A stretch of DNA of 13,167 nt from the NCBI GenBank assembly GCA_002403895.1, contig DHIQ01000221.1, positions 3,084-16,250 of the forward strand. Direction: 5' to 3'. Below the pieces are notes generated by a model, which was given only the letters and a program-made list of their open reading frames with translations, did no database searches and was not told where the DNA came from. This DNA comes from Candidatus Neomicrothrix sp. UBA4742 (GTDB lineage Bacteria; Actinomycetota; Acidimicrobiia; Acidimicrobiales; Acidimicrobilacustridaceae). The translations under genes and the position numbers were made by a program. Position 1 is the first letter of the stretch. Each line of letters opens with the position of its first letter. Shown here one piece after another: positions 7,144 to 13,167 of this stretch.

Positions 7144-9036
7144 ATGACCGTGCGGGTGGGCAGCGATACCGGGGGCACCTTCACCGACCTGGTGGGGGCC
7201 GACGGGCGCATCGCCAAGGTGCTGTCCACCCCCGATCACCCGGGACGGGCGGTGGTCGATGGTCTGGCCGAGTTGCTGGGCGACCAAACGCCCGATGTCC
7301 TGTGTCACGGCACGACGGTGGGGACCAACGCGCTGCTGGAGCGCCGCGGGGCGACGGTGGCCCTCGTCACCAACCAGGGCTTCGCTGATCTCATCGAGAT
7401 CGCCCGCCAGGATCGGCCGTCGCTGTACGACCAGGAACAGGACCGCCCCGAGCCCCTCGTCGCTCGCCATCACCGCTACGAGGTGTCCGGCCGTTTGGCC
7501 GCCGATGGTTCGGAGCTGGAGCGGTGCGACCCGGCCACGCTCCCGGTCTTCGCCGATGACGTCGAAGCCGTGGCGGTGACGCTGCTGCACGCCGACGTCG
7601 AGCCCGCCCACGAACAACTGGTGGCCGCCGCGGTGGCCGAGCGGGGCCTCGACGTCACCGCCTCGCACACCGTGTCGCCGGAGTTCCGCGAGTACGAGCG
7701 CACGGTCACCACCGTGGTGAACGCCTACCTCCGCCCCGCTTGTCGGGCCTACCTGAGCGAGCTCACCGACTATGCCGATCAGGTACTGGTCATGACCTCG
7801 GCCGGCGGGTTGGTCCCGGCGGCCGAGGCGGCGGAGCGGCCTGTCGAGCTGTTGTTGAGCGGTCCCGCCGGCGGGGTGCTGGCTGGTACCGCGGCGGCGG
7901 TGGCCAACGGATGGCCCGACGCCATCACGTTCGACATGGGGGGCACCAGCACCGACGTGTGCCTGGCCCTCGACGGGCGGCCGGCCCCCGCCGCCGATCG
8001 GGTGGTGGCCGGGTTCGCGATACGGGTGCCTTCGCTGGACGTGCACACCATCGGCGCCGGGGGAGGATCTATCGCCCGCCTCGACGCCGGCGGCGCCCTC
8101 GTCGTCGGGCCCCGCAGTGCCGGTGCGGTTCCCGGGCCCGTCTGCTATCGCCGCGGCGGGACCGAGCCCACCGTCACCGACGCCGACCTCGTGGCCGGGC
8201 GCATCCCCGCCGACGCCGAATTCCCCGGCATCGGTCGCCTGGATGTGGACGCCGCCGCCGCCGCCCTGGCCACCGCCGGACTCAGCGCCGAGGGCGTCCT
8301 CGCCGTGGTGGACGCGGCCATGGTCCAGGCGCTGCGAGCGGTCTCGGTCGAGCGGGGGATCGACCCCCGAGGCCTGGCCCTGGTCGCCTTCGGCGGGGCC
8401 GGGCCGTTGCACGCCTGCACCCTGGCCGACGCCCTCGACATGCCCGCCGTGATCGTGCCGGCCCGGGCCGGGGTGCTCTCGGCGGTGGGCATCCTGGGCG
8501 CGCCGCGCCAGGCGAGCCTGGTGCGGTCGTGGCCCCATTCGCTCGATCACGAGGCGGCCACGGCTGCGCTCCACCAGCTCGGGATGGAGGCGGCCTGGCG
8601 CGTGGCCCGCAGCGAGGGATTCGGGGCCGGCTCGTTTCTGTTCGCACCCCACAGCGGCAAGGCCCGGTTCCAGTCCGAGGACGGCGGTCCGGAGCTGGTC
8701 GTCCACCTTGAGCTCTCCGTCGACGCTCGATACGAGGGCCAGAGCCATGAGATCCCGGTGCCGGAGCCGGCGGCCTTCCACCGCGAGCATCGACGTCGCA
8801 ACGGCTACGACCGTCCCGGGCACCCGGTGGAGGTGGTCGCCCTCCGGGCCCGGGCGTGGGTCCCGTCACCGGTGCCCGTCGAGGCGCTCCCACCGGTCGA
8901 GCGGTCGCCGGCGCTCGGGCCCACTGTGGTGGCCGAGCCGGACTGCACCATCTGGATCCGCGAGGGTTGGGCGGCTGAGCCCGGCCGGGCCGGCGCCTTC
9001 GTCCTGCGCCGCACGGGTGGGGGAGGAGCGCCATGA
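7144..9036 (+). CDS. hyuA: Hydantoinase/oxoprolinase family, subunit A
   Basis: This encodes 630 residues from ATG 7144. GTG codons at 7129 and 7138 are also possible starts but add only a few residues outside the fold. The N-terminal ATPase-like domain has RVGSDTGGTFTDLV (residues 4-17) and GTTVGTNALLERRGA. The central hydantoinase A domain has the phosphate-binding motif FDMGGTSTDV (from residue 263), GAGGGSIARLD (from 304), VERGIDPRGLAL and AFGGAGPLHA (415-424). This ASKHA-fold family uses ATP to open cyclic amides such as 5-oxoproline or N-methylhydantoin, or to carboxylate ketones. The substrate cannot be chosen here. The stop overlaps the hyuB start by 4 bp (ATGA), so A and B are translationally coupled, as usual for the two subunits. 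Confidence 0.93.
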   Translation: MTVRVGSDTGGTFTDLVGADGRIAKVLSTPDHPGRAVVDGLAELLGDQTPDVLCHGTTVGTNALLERRGATVALVTNQGFADLIEIARQDRPSLYDQEQDRPEPLVARHHRYEVSGRLAADGSELERCDPATLPVFADDVEAVAVTLLHADVEPAHEQLVAAAVAERGLDVTASHTVSPEFREYERTVTTVVNAYLRPACRAYLSELTDYADQVLVMTSAGGLVPAAEAAERPVELLLSGPAGGVLAGTAAAVANGWPDAITFDMGGTSTDVCLALDGRPAPAADRVVAGFAIRVPSLDVHTIGAGGGSIARLDAGGALVVGPRSAGAVPGPVCYRRGGTEPTVTDADLVAGRIPADAEFPGIGRLDVDAAAAALATAGLSAEGVLAVVDAAMVQALRAVSVERGIDPRGLALVAFGGAGPLHACTLADALDMPAVIVPARAGVLSAVGILGAPRQASLVRSWPHSLDHEAATAALHQLGMEAAWRVARSEGFGAGSFLFAPHSGKARFQSEDGGPELVVHLELSVDARYEGQSHEIPVPEPAAFHREHRRRNGYDRPGHPVEVVALRARAWVPSPVPVEALPPVERSPALGPTVVAEPDCTIWIREGWAAEPGRAGAFVLRRTGGGGAP

Positions 9037-10592
9037 GTCTCGATCCGGCGTCGCTGCAGATCCTGCTGTCGCGCCTGGCCGGCGTGGCCGAGGAGATGAG
9101 CGCCGTCCTGCGCCGGGCGGCCTTCAGCCCCAACATCAAGGAAAGGGCCGACTGCTCGGCCGCTCTGTTCACCGCCGAGGGGGAGCTCCTGGCCCAGGCC
9201 GAGAACATCCCGGTGCACCTCGGGTCGATGCCGGCGTCGGTCCTCGCTGCCATCAGCCGGTTCGGTCCCGGGGTCGGCGACGACGCGGTCGGCCCCGGGG
9301 ACCAGATCATCCTCAATGATCCGTTCGCCGGAGGAACTCACCTCAACGACATCACGATCGTCGCCCCCTGCTTCGTCGGCCCGTCGACCGCGCCGCGACT
9401 GCTGGGCTGGGCCGCGACCCGGGCGCATCATGCCGATGTGGGCGGTGCAGCCCCCGGATCGCTTCCCGCCGACGCGATCGAGATCTTCGCTGAGGGCCTG
9501 CGTTTGCCCCCGGTGCGCCTCACGCCCGAGGTGCGCGCCGTGCTGTTCGCCAACTCCCGCACTCCCGACGAGCGAGCGGGCGACCTCGACGCCCAGATCG
9601 GAGCCAACACCGTCGGCGTGGAGCGTCTGGCTACCTTCGCCGACCAACCGCTTCACGAGGTCCTGGACTACGGCGAACGGCGGATGCGGGCCGTGCTGCG
9701 GGATCTACCCGATGGCCGCTGGACGTTCTCCGATGTCGTCGACAGCTTTGGGCCCGCCCCCGACCAACAGGTGGAGACCGTCATCACCGTGGCGGTGACC
9801 ATCGCCGGCGACGCCATCACCTTCGATTTCACCGGGACCGGCCCCCAGCGCGCCGGCAACGTCAACGCCGTCGAGGCGGTCACGGTCAGTTCGGTGGTTT
9901 TCACATTGCGGGCCGGCACCGATCCGACGCTGCCGGCCAACGGCGGCACGATGCGGCCGCTCACCGTCGTCGCTCCGCCGGCCACGATCGTCAATGCGTT
10001 GGCGCCGGCGGCGGTGGGAGCAGGCAACGTCGAGGTCAGCCAGCGGGTGGCGGACGTGTGCTTTGGTGCACTGGCCCAGGCCCGGCCGGGCCGGTTGGGC
10101 GCGGCCTCGCAAGGGACGATGAACAATCTGCTCATCGGCAACGACCGCTGGGTGTACTACGAGACGCTGGCCGGCGGGCAGGGTGGCCGCTCTACCCGGG
10201 CGGGGATGAGCGGGGTTCATACCCACATGACCAACACCCGCAACACGCCGGTGGAGGCGCTGGAGCGGGCCTTCCCCGTGCGGGTGCGCCGCCTGCGCCT
10301 GCGCCAGGGGAGCGGTGGCGAGGGCACTCACCCGGGCGGCGAGGGCATCGAACGCGACCTCGAGGTGCTCGAGCGGGTCACGCTGTCGCTGATCACCGAA
10401 CGACGGCGCTCGGCGCCATGGGGGGCAGACGGGGGTGGTCCGGGGGCGCGGGGCGAGAACTGGCTTCTGCCGGGAGGTCGCGAGGCCGACGCCCGCCGAC
10501 TGCCGGACAAGATCACTATGGCCCTCGACGCCGGCGACGTGATCCGCATCCTCACCCCCGGCGGCGGCGGGTGGGGCCCGGTCATCTCGTGA
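9033..10592 (+). CDS. hyuB: Hydantoinase/oxoprolinase family, subunit B
   Basis: This encodes 519 residues, a full-length hydantoinase B. Recognisable blocks are AAFSPNIKERADCSAALF near the start, ILNDPFAGGTHLNDITIVAP (from residue 93), ATRAHHADVGGAAPGSLPAD, TMNNLLIGNDRWVYYET with the following GGQGGRSTRAGMSGVHTHMTN, and the typical Gly-rich end LTPGGGGWG. HyuB works with HyuA as the second subunit of an ATP-dependent cyclic-amide hydrolase or a related acetone-carboxylase-like enzyme. The ATG lies inside the hyuA stop region (ATGA), with a purine-rich GGGGGAGGAG just upstream serving as ribosome binding site. No third (gamma) carboxylase subunit follows, which favours a hydantoinase or oxoprolinase over an acetone carboxylase. 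Confidence 0.94.
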   Translation: MSLDPASLQILLSRLAGVAEEMSAVLRRAAFSPNIKERADCSAALFTAEGELLAQAENIPVHLGSMPASVLAAISRFGPGVGDDAVGPGDQIILNDPFAGGTHLNDITIVAPCFVGPSTAPRLLGWAATRAHHADVGGAAPGSLPADAIEIFAEGLRLPPVRLTPEVRAVLFANSRTPDERAGDLDAQIGANTVGVERLATFADQPLHEVLDYGERRMRAVLRDLPDGRWTFSDVVDSFGPAPDQQVETVITVAVTIAGDAITFDFTGTGPQRAGNVNAVEAVTVSSVVFTLRAGTDPTLPANGGTMRPLTVVAPPATIVNALAPAAVGAGNVEVSQRVADVCFGALAQARPGRLGAASQGTMNNLLIGNDRWVYYETLAGGQGGRSTRAGMSGVHTHMTNTRNTPVEALERAFPVRVRRLRLRQGSGGEGTHPGGEGIERDLEVLERVTLSLITERRRSAPWGADGGGPGARGENWLLPGGREADARRLPDKITMALDAGDVIRILTPGGGGWGPVIS

Positions 10593-10634
10593 CCTTGGGA
10601 ATTTCCCCACGACGCCCCCTGGTGGGCGAGCGGA

Positions 10635-10650
10635 TCAAGTGAAAACTTGA
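10635..10650. repeat. Inverted repeat, possible operator or weak terminator
   Basis: TCAAGT-GAAA-ACTTGA has perfect 6-bp arms around a GAAA tetraloop and is unusually AT-rich for this region. It lies 42 nt after the hyuB stop. There is no T-tract, so it is either a weak hairpin at the end of hyuAB or a protein-binding dyad for the SDR promoter. Confidence 0.4.
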
Positions 10651-10655
10651 CCGTT

Positions 10656-10672
10656 GGGTCGGAGTTCGACCC
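10656..10672. repeat. Inverted repeat, second dyad upstream of the SDR gene
   Basis: GGGTCG-GAGTT-CGACCC has perfect 6-bp arms and a 5-nt spacer, 5 nt after the first dyad. A TTCGAC (10665-10670) within it could act as a -35 element 19 nt from the -10 box at 10690. Confidence 0.4.
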
Positions 10673-10673
10673 G

Positions 10674-10685
10674 AGAACCGGTTCT
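10674..10685. promoter_or_regulatory. Perfect 12-bp palindrome, probable operator for the SDR gene
   Basis: AGAACCGGTTCT lies 4 nt upstream of the -10 box TAGGGT and 16 nt before the ATG. Its AGAAC-N2-GTTCT core resembles the half-sites described for the TetR regulator KstR of mycobacterial sterol catabolism, but the outer T and A of that consensus are absent. Confidence 0.5.
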
Positions 10686-10689
10686 TGCC

Positions 10690-10695
10690 TAGGGT
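10690..10695 (+). promoter_or_regulatory. -10 box of a leaderless-type promoter (SDR gene)
   Basis: TAGGGT is 6 nt before the ATG at 10702, so transcription would begin at or next to the start codon. No Shine-Dalgarno sequence is present. Confidence 0.55.
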
Positions 10696-10701
10696 GCCCC
10701 C

Positions 10702-11478
10702 ATGGAACTCAATGGGATCTCCGCCATCGTGACCGGTGGCGCCTCCGGGATCGGTGAAGCCTGCGCCCGCGTGCTCGCCGCCCGTGGCGCCAAGGTCGTC
10801 ATCGCTGACCTGCAGGACGAAAAGGGCAACGCCCTGGCCACCAAGATCGGGGGTGCGTTCGCTCACGTCGACGTGACCAACCCCGACGACGTGATCGCCG
10901 CCATCGAGCTGGCCAAGGAGATGGGCCCGCTGCGCGCCCTGGTGAACTCCGCCGGCGTCGGTTGGGCCACCCGCACCATCGGCAAGGACGGCGCCTACGA
11001 CTCGGCCCATGACCTCGCGGTCTTCAGGAAGGTCATCGAGATCAACCTCATCGGCACGTTCAACTGCATCCGCTTGGCCGCCACCGCCATGAGCACCACC
11101 GAGCCACTCGAGAGTGGCGAGCGCGGGGCGATCGTCAACATGGCGTCGGTCGCTGCTTTCGACGGCCAGATCGGCCAAGCGTCGTACTCGGCGTCCAAGG
11201 GCGGGGTTGTCGGCATGACCCTGCCCATCGCCCGGGATCTCTCGGCGTCCGGCATCCGGGTCAACACGGTGGCCCCGGGCCTCATCGACACCCCGATCTA
11301 CGGCGAGGGCGAGGCCTCCGAGCAGTTCAAGGCCAACCTCGAAAAGGGCGTGCTCTTTCCCAAGCGCCTGGGCTCGCCGGAGGAACTGGCTTCCATGGTG
11401 GTCGAGTTGGTGGCCAACAGCTACATGAACGCTGAGACGGTCCGTGTCGACGGCGGGATCCGGATGCCTCCCAAGTGA
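10702..11478 (+). CDS. SDR dehydrogenase, type II 3-hydroxyacyl-CoA dehydrogenase-like
   Basis: This encodes 258 residues, a classical short-chain dehydrogenase/reductase. The NAD-binding motif [10 protein letters not shown] starts at residue 11, with Asp in VVIADLQ favouring NAD(H). NSAG is at 82-85, and the catalytic Ser149, Tyr162 and Lys166 lie in [23 protein letters not shown], followed by [12 protein letters not shown]. That catalytic block and the C-terminal [12 protein letters not shown] are those of the HSD17B10/type II 3-hydroxyacyl-CoA dehydrogenase group, which oxidises 3-hydroxyacyl-CoA in fatty-acid, branched-chain or sterol degradation. The substrate is not fixed by sequence. 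It has its own leaderless-type promoter with three dyads upstream, and the HipA-like gene follows closely. Confidence 0.93.
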   Translation: MELNGISAIVTGGASGIGEACARVLAARGAKVVIADLQDEKGNALATKIGGAFAHVDVTNPDDVIAAIELAKEMGPLRALVNSAGVGWATRTIGKDGAYDSAHDLAVFRKVIEINLIGTFNCIRLAATAMSTTEPLESGERGAIVNMASVAAFDGQIGQASYSASKGGVVGMTLPIARDLSASGIRVNTVAPGLIDTPIYGEGEASEQFKANLEKGVLFPKRLGSPEELASMVVELVANSYMNAETVRVDGGIRMPPK

Positions 11479-11500
11479 GCCGGGTGACGTCCTGACCCGG

Positions 11501-12736
11501 GTGCGGTCCCTCGACGTGTACCTCGGCGACCAGCTCGTCGCGGAGGTGACCACGCCTCGGTCGGCGAAGATGACACTGACCTACCGGGACGACGCCGTCG
11601 AGCGCTTCGGCGTGGGATCGATGGCGCTGTCAGCGTCGCTGCCGGTGCGGCCCGAGCGCTACTCACCGAGCGAGGTCGCCCCGTACCTGGACGGCCTGTT
11701 GCCCGACGGCTGGGCCCGCGCCGGGTTGGAACGACGCTTCGACGTGCACCGGGTCGACAGCTTCTCGCTGCTGGCGGCCGTCGGCCGCGAGTGCGCCGGG
11801 GCGGTTTCGTTCGTGCCGACGGGCGAGTCCTTGCCATCGCGGGAAGTGGAACTGCCGGTTCTTCTCGATGCCGCGGGCATCGCTCGACGGCTGGCCGAGC
11901 TGGAGCAGGATCCGTTCGGGGTCGACGACGACACGCGGCTCTCGTTGGCGGGAACGCCGTGGAAGCTGCCGCTCGTCCGCGTCGGCGTTACCGATGGAGG
12001 ATGGGCCGCGCCGCGGATGGGGACGTGGTCGACGCATCTGGTGCGGCCGGAGCCCCCGGACCTGGTCGGACTGGTGGCGACGGAGGCGTTCGCCCTGACC
12101 GTCCTGCGGGACTCCGGCGTCCGGGTGGTCGAGGCTGAAGCCACGATGTTCGGGGGACGGCCGGCTCTCGTCGTCGAGCGCTTCGACCGGCAGTTGGATG
12201 TCCAGGGGGCGGTCGTTCGGATCCACCAGGAGGATTGCTGCCAGGCGCTGGGGGCCCCACGCGCCGAACGGACCGAGCGCAAGGGCGGCCCGACCCTGGC
12301 CGAGGTGGCTGATCTGGTCGGTGACATGACCTCGGACCCCGAGGCCGAATTGGTCCATCTGTTGCAGTGGGTGGCGGCCAGCCTCGTGTTCGGCAAGGTC
12401 GACGGCACCGCCCGGGACCTGTCGCTGACCTATCACGACGACGAATGCCGCCTGGCTCCCGTCGCCTCGATGGCGGGGACGGTCGACTACCCCGAGTGTC
12501 CGCGCCAACTCGGCCTGTCCGTCGCGGGTGTGGATGACCTGGACGGCGTCGGTCGGGCTCAGTTGATCGACGAGGCGGGACGCTGGGGGATGCCCGCCGA
12601 CGTGGCCACGGCCGTAGTGGCCGACCTGGTCACCGCGCTCGAGGGCGGGCTGGATCCGGCCCGGTCGGTGATCGATCCCGGCGAGGACGTCATCGTCGCC
12701 TGCCGCACGCGCCTCGGGCTCCTGGCCTCGTCCTAG
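11501..12736 (+). CDS. HipA-like protein with degraded kinase active site
   Basis: This encodes 411 residues from GTG 11501, 22 nt after the SDR stop. A GTG at 11444 would overlap that gene and add non-homologous residues. The HipA N-terminal domain is clear: ALSASLPVRPERY, the LDGLLPDGWAR segment, DSFSLLAAVGRECAGAVSF. The kinase-like domain keeps the P-loop region SLAGTPWK (148-155), the VVERFDRQ strand and RIHQEDCCQALG. The catalytic loop, normally GNxDxHxKNxS, reads GKVDGTARDLS (298-308): Asp301 is kept but the His, Lys and Asn become Thr, Arg and Asp. The Mg-binding Asp of LAPxYD is lost (LAPVASM, 318-324). HipA proteins phosphorylate GltX or related targets as toxins paired with HipB. 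No hipB-like gene is adjacent, so this is probably a pseudokinase with another role. Confidence 0.87.
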   Translation: MRSLDVYLGDQLVAEVTTPRSAKMTLTYRDDAVERFGVGSMALSASLPVRPERYSPSEVAPYLDGLLPDGWARAGLERRFDVHRVDSFSLLAAVGRECAGAVSFVPTGESLPSREVELPVLLDAAGIARRLAELEQDPFGVDDDTRLSLAGTPWKLPLVRVGVTDGGWAAPRMGTWSTHLVRPEPPDLVGLVATEAFALTVLRDSGVRVVEAEATMFGGRPALVVERFDRQLDVQGAVVRIHQEDCCQALGAPRAERTERKGGPTLAEVADLVGDMTSDPEAELVHLLQWVAASLVFGKVDGTARDLSLTYHDDECRLAPVASMAGTVDYPECPRQLGLSVAGVDDLDGVGRAQLIDEAGRWGMPADVATAVVADLVTALEGGLDPARSVIDPGEDVIVACRTRLGLLASS

Positions 12737-12743
12737 ACCGGTC

Positions 12744-12777
12744 CCGCCTCCGCGGCGATCAGCGACCGCGGAGGCGG
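12744..12777. terminator. Bidirectional hairpin terminator between convergent genes
   Basis: CCGCCTCCGCGG (12744-12755) and CCGCGGAGGCGG (12766-12777) are a perfect 12-bp inverted repeat with a 10-nt loop. It lies between the HipA-like stop and the S4-protein coding end, with the S4 stop codon (12761-12759) in the loop. There is no T-tract, which is common for actinobacterial terminators. Confidence 0.65.
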
Positions 12778-13121
12778 TCGAGGTTGCGGCGGTCGCGCTT
12801 GGTGGGTCGGCCGGCGCCACGGTCGCGGTCGAAGCTGGGCGTGGCCTCGTCCTTCGGTGGTAGTGGCGGACTGGAATCGATCACGCACTCGGCTGCCAGG
12901 GGAGCGCTGACCCGCTTGTCGATGAGCCGGACCACCTCGAGCATGCGGTCCCGCCCGTGGAGCCGGGCTTCGACGTGGTCGCCCACCCGCACCATGGTTG
13001 CCGGCTTAGCCGGCGCGCCGTTCACCCGCACATGGCCCCCACGGCAGGCCGCCGTCGCCGCCGATCGGGTCGGATACAAGCGCACCGCCCACAGCCATCG
13101 GTCGATTCGGGTCGTCTCGAT
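12759..13121 (-). CDS. S4-domain RNA-binding protein, Hsp15 (HslR)-like
   Basis: About 120 residues. The S4 fold is evident from TTRIDRWLWAVRLYPTRSAA through ACRGGHVRVNGAPAKPATMVRVGDHVEA, and the tail GRPTKRDRRNLDRLRGR is the basic C-terminus typical of Hsp15-like proteins. Hsp15 binds the 50S subunit with a stranded nascent chain and helps free it. The start is uncertain. GTG at 13085 would delete the RIDRWLW strand that every family member has. Upstream, the frame has no ATG, GTG or TTG before the window edge. ATC at 13121 lies 7 nt after a -10-like TACGAT (13134-13129, minus) where a start would be expected. The frame stays open to 13167, so the gene could also begin beyond the window. Confidence 0.82.
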   Translation of the reverse strand: METTRIDRWLWAVRLYPTRSAATAACRGGHVRVNGAPAKPATMVRVGDHVEARLHGRDRMLEVVRLIDKRVSAPLAAECVIDSSPPLPPKDEATPSFDRDRGAGRPTKRDRRNLDRLRGR

Positions 13122-13128
13122 AGTGCCA

Positions 13129-13134
13129 ATCGTA
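13129..13134 (-). promoter_or_regulatory. -10-like box before the S4-protein gene
   Basis: On the minus strand TACGAT matches TAnnnT and lies 7 nt before the ATC codon at 13121 that opens the conserved S4 sequence. Confidence 0.35.
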
Positions 13135-13167
13135 CGCGGGGGCTTGGCGCATTTCGACGGCAGAAAG

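Noticed and set aside
7108..8823. Minus-strand open frame of 571 codons opposite hyuA
   Set aside because: It is an antisense shadow: His/Gly/Arg-rich composition, no domain, and complete overlap with a well-conserved hyuA.
11444..11500. GTG 11444 as start of the HipA-like protein
   Set aside because: It lies inside the SDR coding end and the added 19 residues do not resemble HipA. GTG 11501 directly precedes the first strand LDVYLGDQ.

Overview
The window is very GC-rich, densely coded bacterial chromosome. Third codon positions are mostly G or C, leaderless-type -10 boxes sit close to start codons, and the gene families are typical of Actinobacteria: a type II 3-hydroxyacyl-CoA dehydrogenase-like SDR, a homodimeric-type pyruvate dehydrogenase E1, an HhH-GPD family repair protein, and an S4/Hsp15-like protein with an actinobacterial-type tail. 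I infer a high-GC actinobacterium, perhaps of the class Acidimicrobiia. Nothing in the window fixes the species.

Layout. Positions 1-153 carry the 3' end of an acyl-CoA dehydrogenase gene. A small membrane-anchored acidic protein follows (182-634). Positions 635-939 hold no annotated-size gene but are not empty. They contain a -10-like box, an 18-nt near-perfect complement of the 16S rRNA 3' end, a candidate 15-codon ORF, several stem-loops and a clear intrinsic terminator, which together look like an independent short structured transcript. Next come a 74-aa protein of unknown function (940-1164) and an alpha/beta hydrolase (1178-1951) whose nucleophile serine is replaced by glycine. The minus strand from 5906 down to 1971 carries aceE (split by a one-base frameshift near 5003-5012), a TetR regulator with a palindrome over its own start codon, and an HhH-GPD protein that meets the hydrolase tail to tail.

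Divergent from aceE, at 6045-7121, is an unusual fusion of RNase HI with a C-terminal SLOG (YspA/DUF1273-like) nucleotide-sensing domain. It is followed closely by hydantoinase/oxoprolinase subunits HyuA and HyuB, which overlap by four bases. A 109-bp gap with three consecutive dyads and a leaderless-type promoter leads to the SDR dehydrogenase (10702-11478). A stand-alone HipA-like protein with a degraded kinase active site follows (11501-12736). It converges on an S4-domain RNA-binding protein on the minus strand, with a 12-bp perfect hairpin between the two.

How the genes fit together. Fatty-acid/acyl-CoA metabolism (acyl-CoA dehydrogenase, SDR), pyruvate oxidation (AceE) and amide/lactam hydrolysis (HyuAB) are housekeeping or catabolic functions with no obvious shared pathway. 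The least ordinary items are the 697-920 transcript, the RNase HI-SLOG fusion, the hydrolase and HipA-like proteins with missing catalytic residues, and the dyad cluster upstream of the SDR gene. I saw no tRNA, rRNA, CRISPR array, insertion sequence or phage gene.
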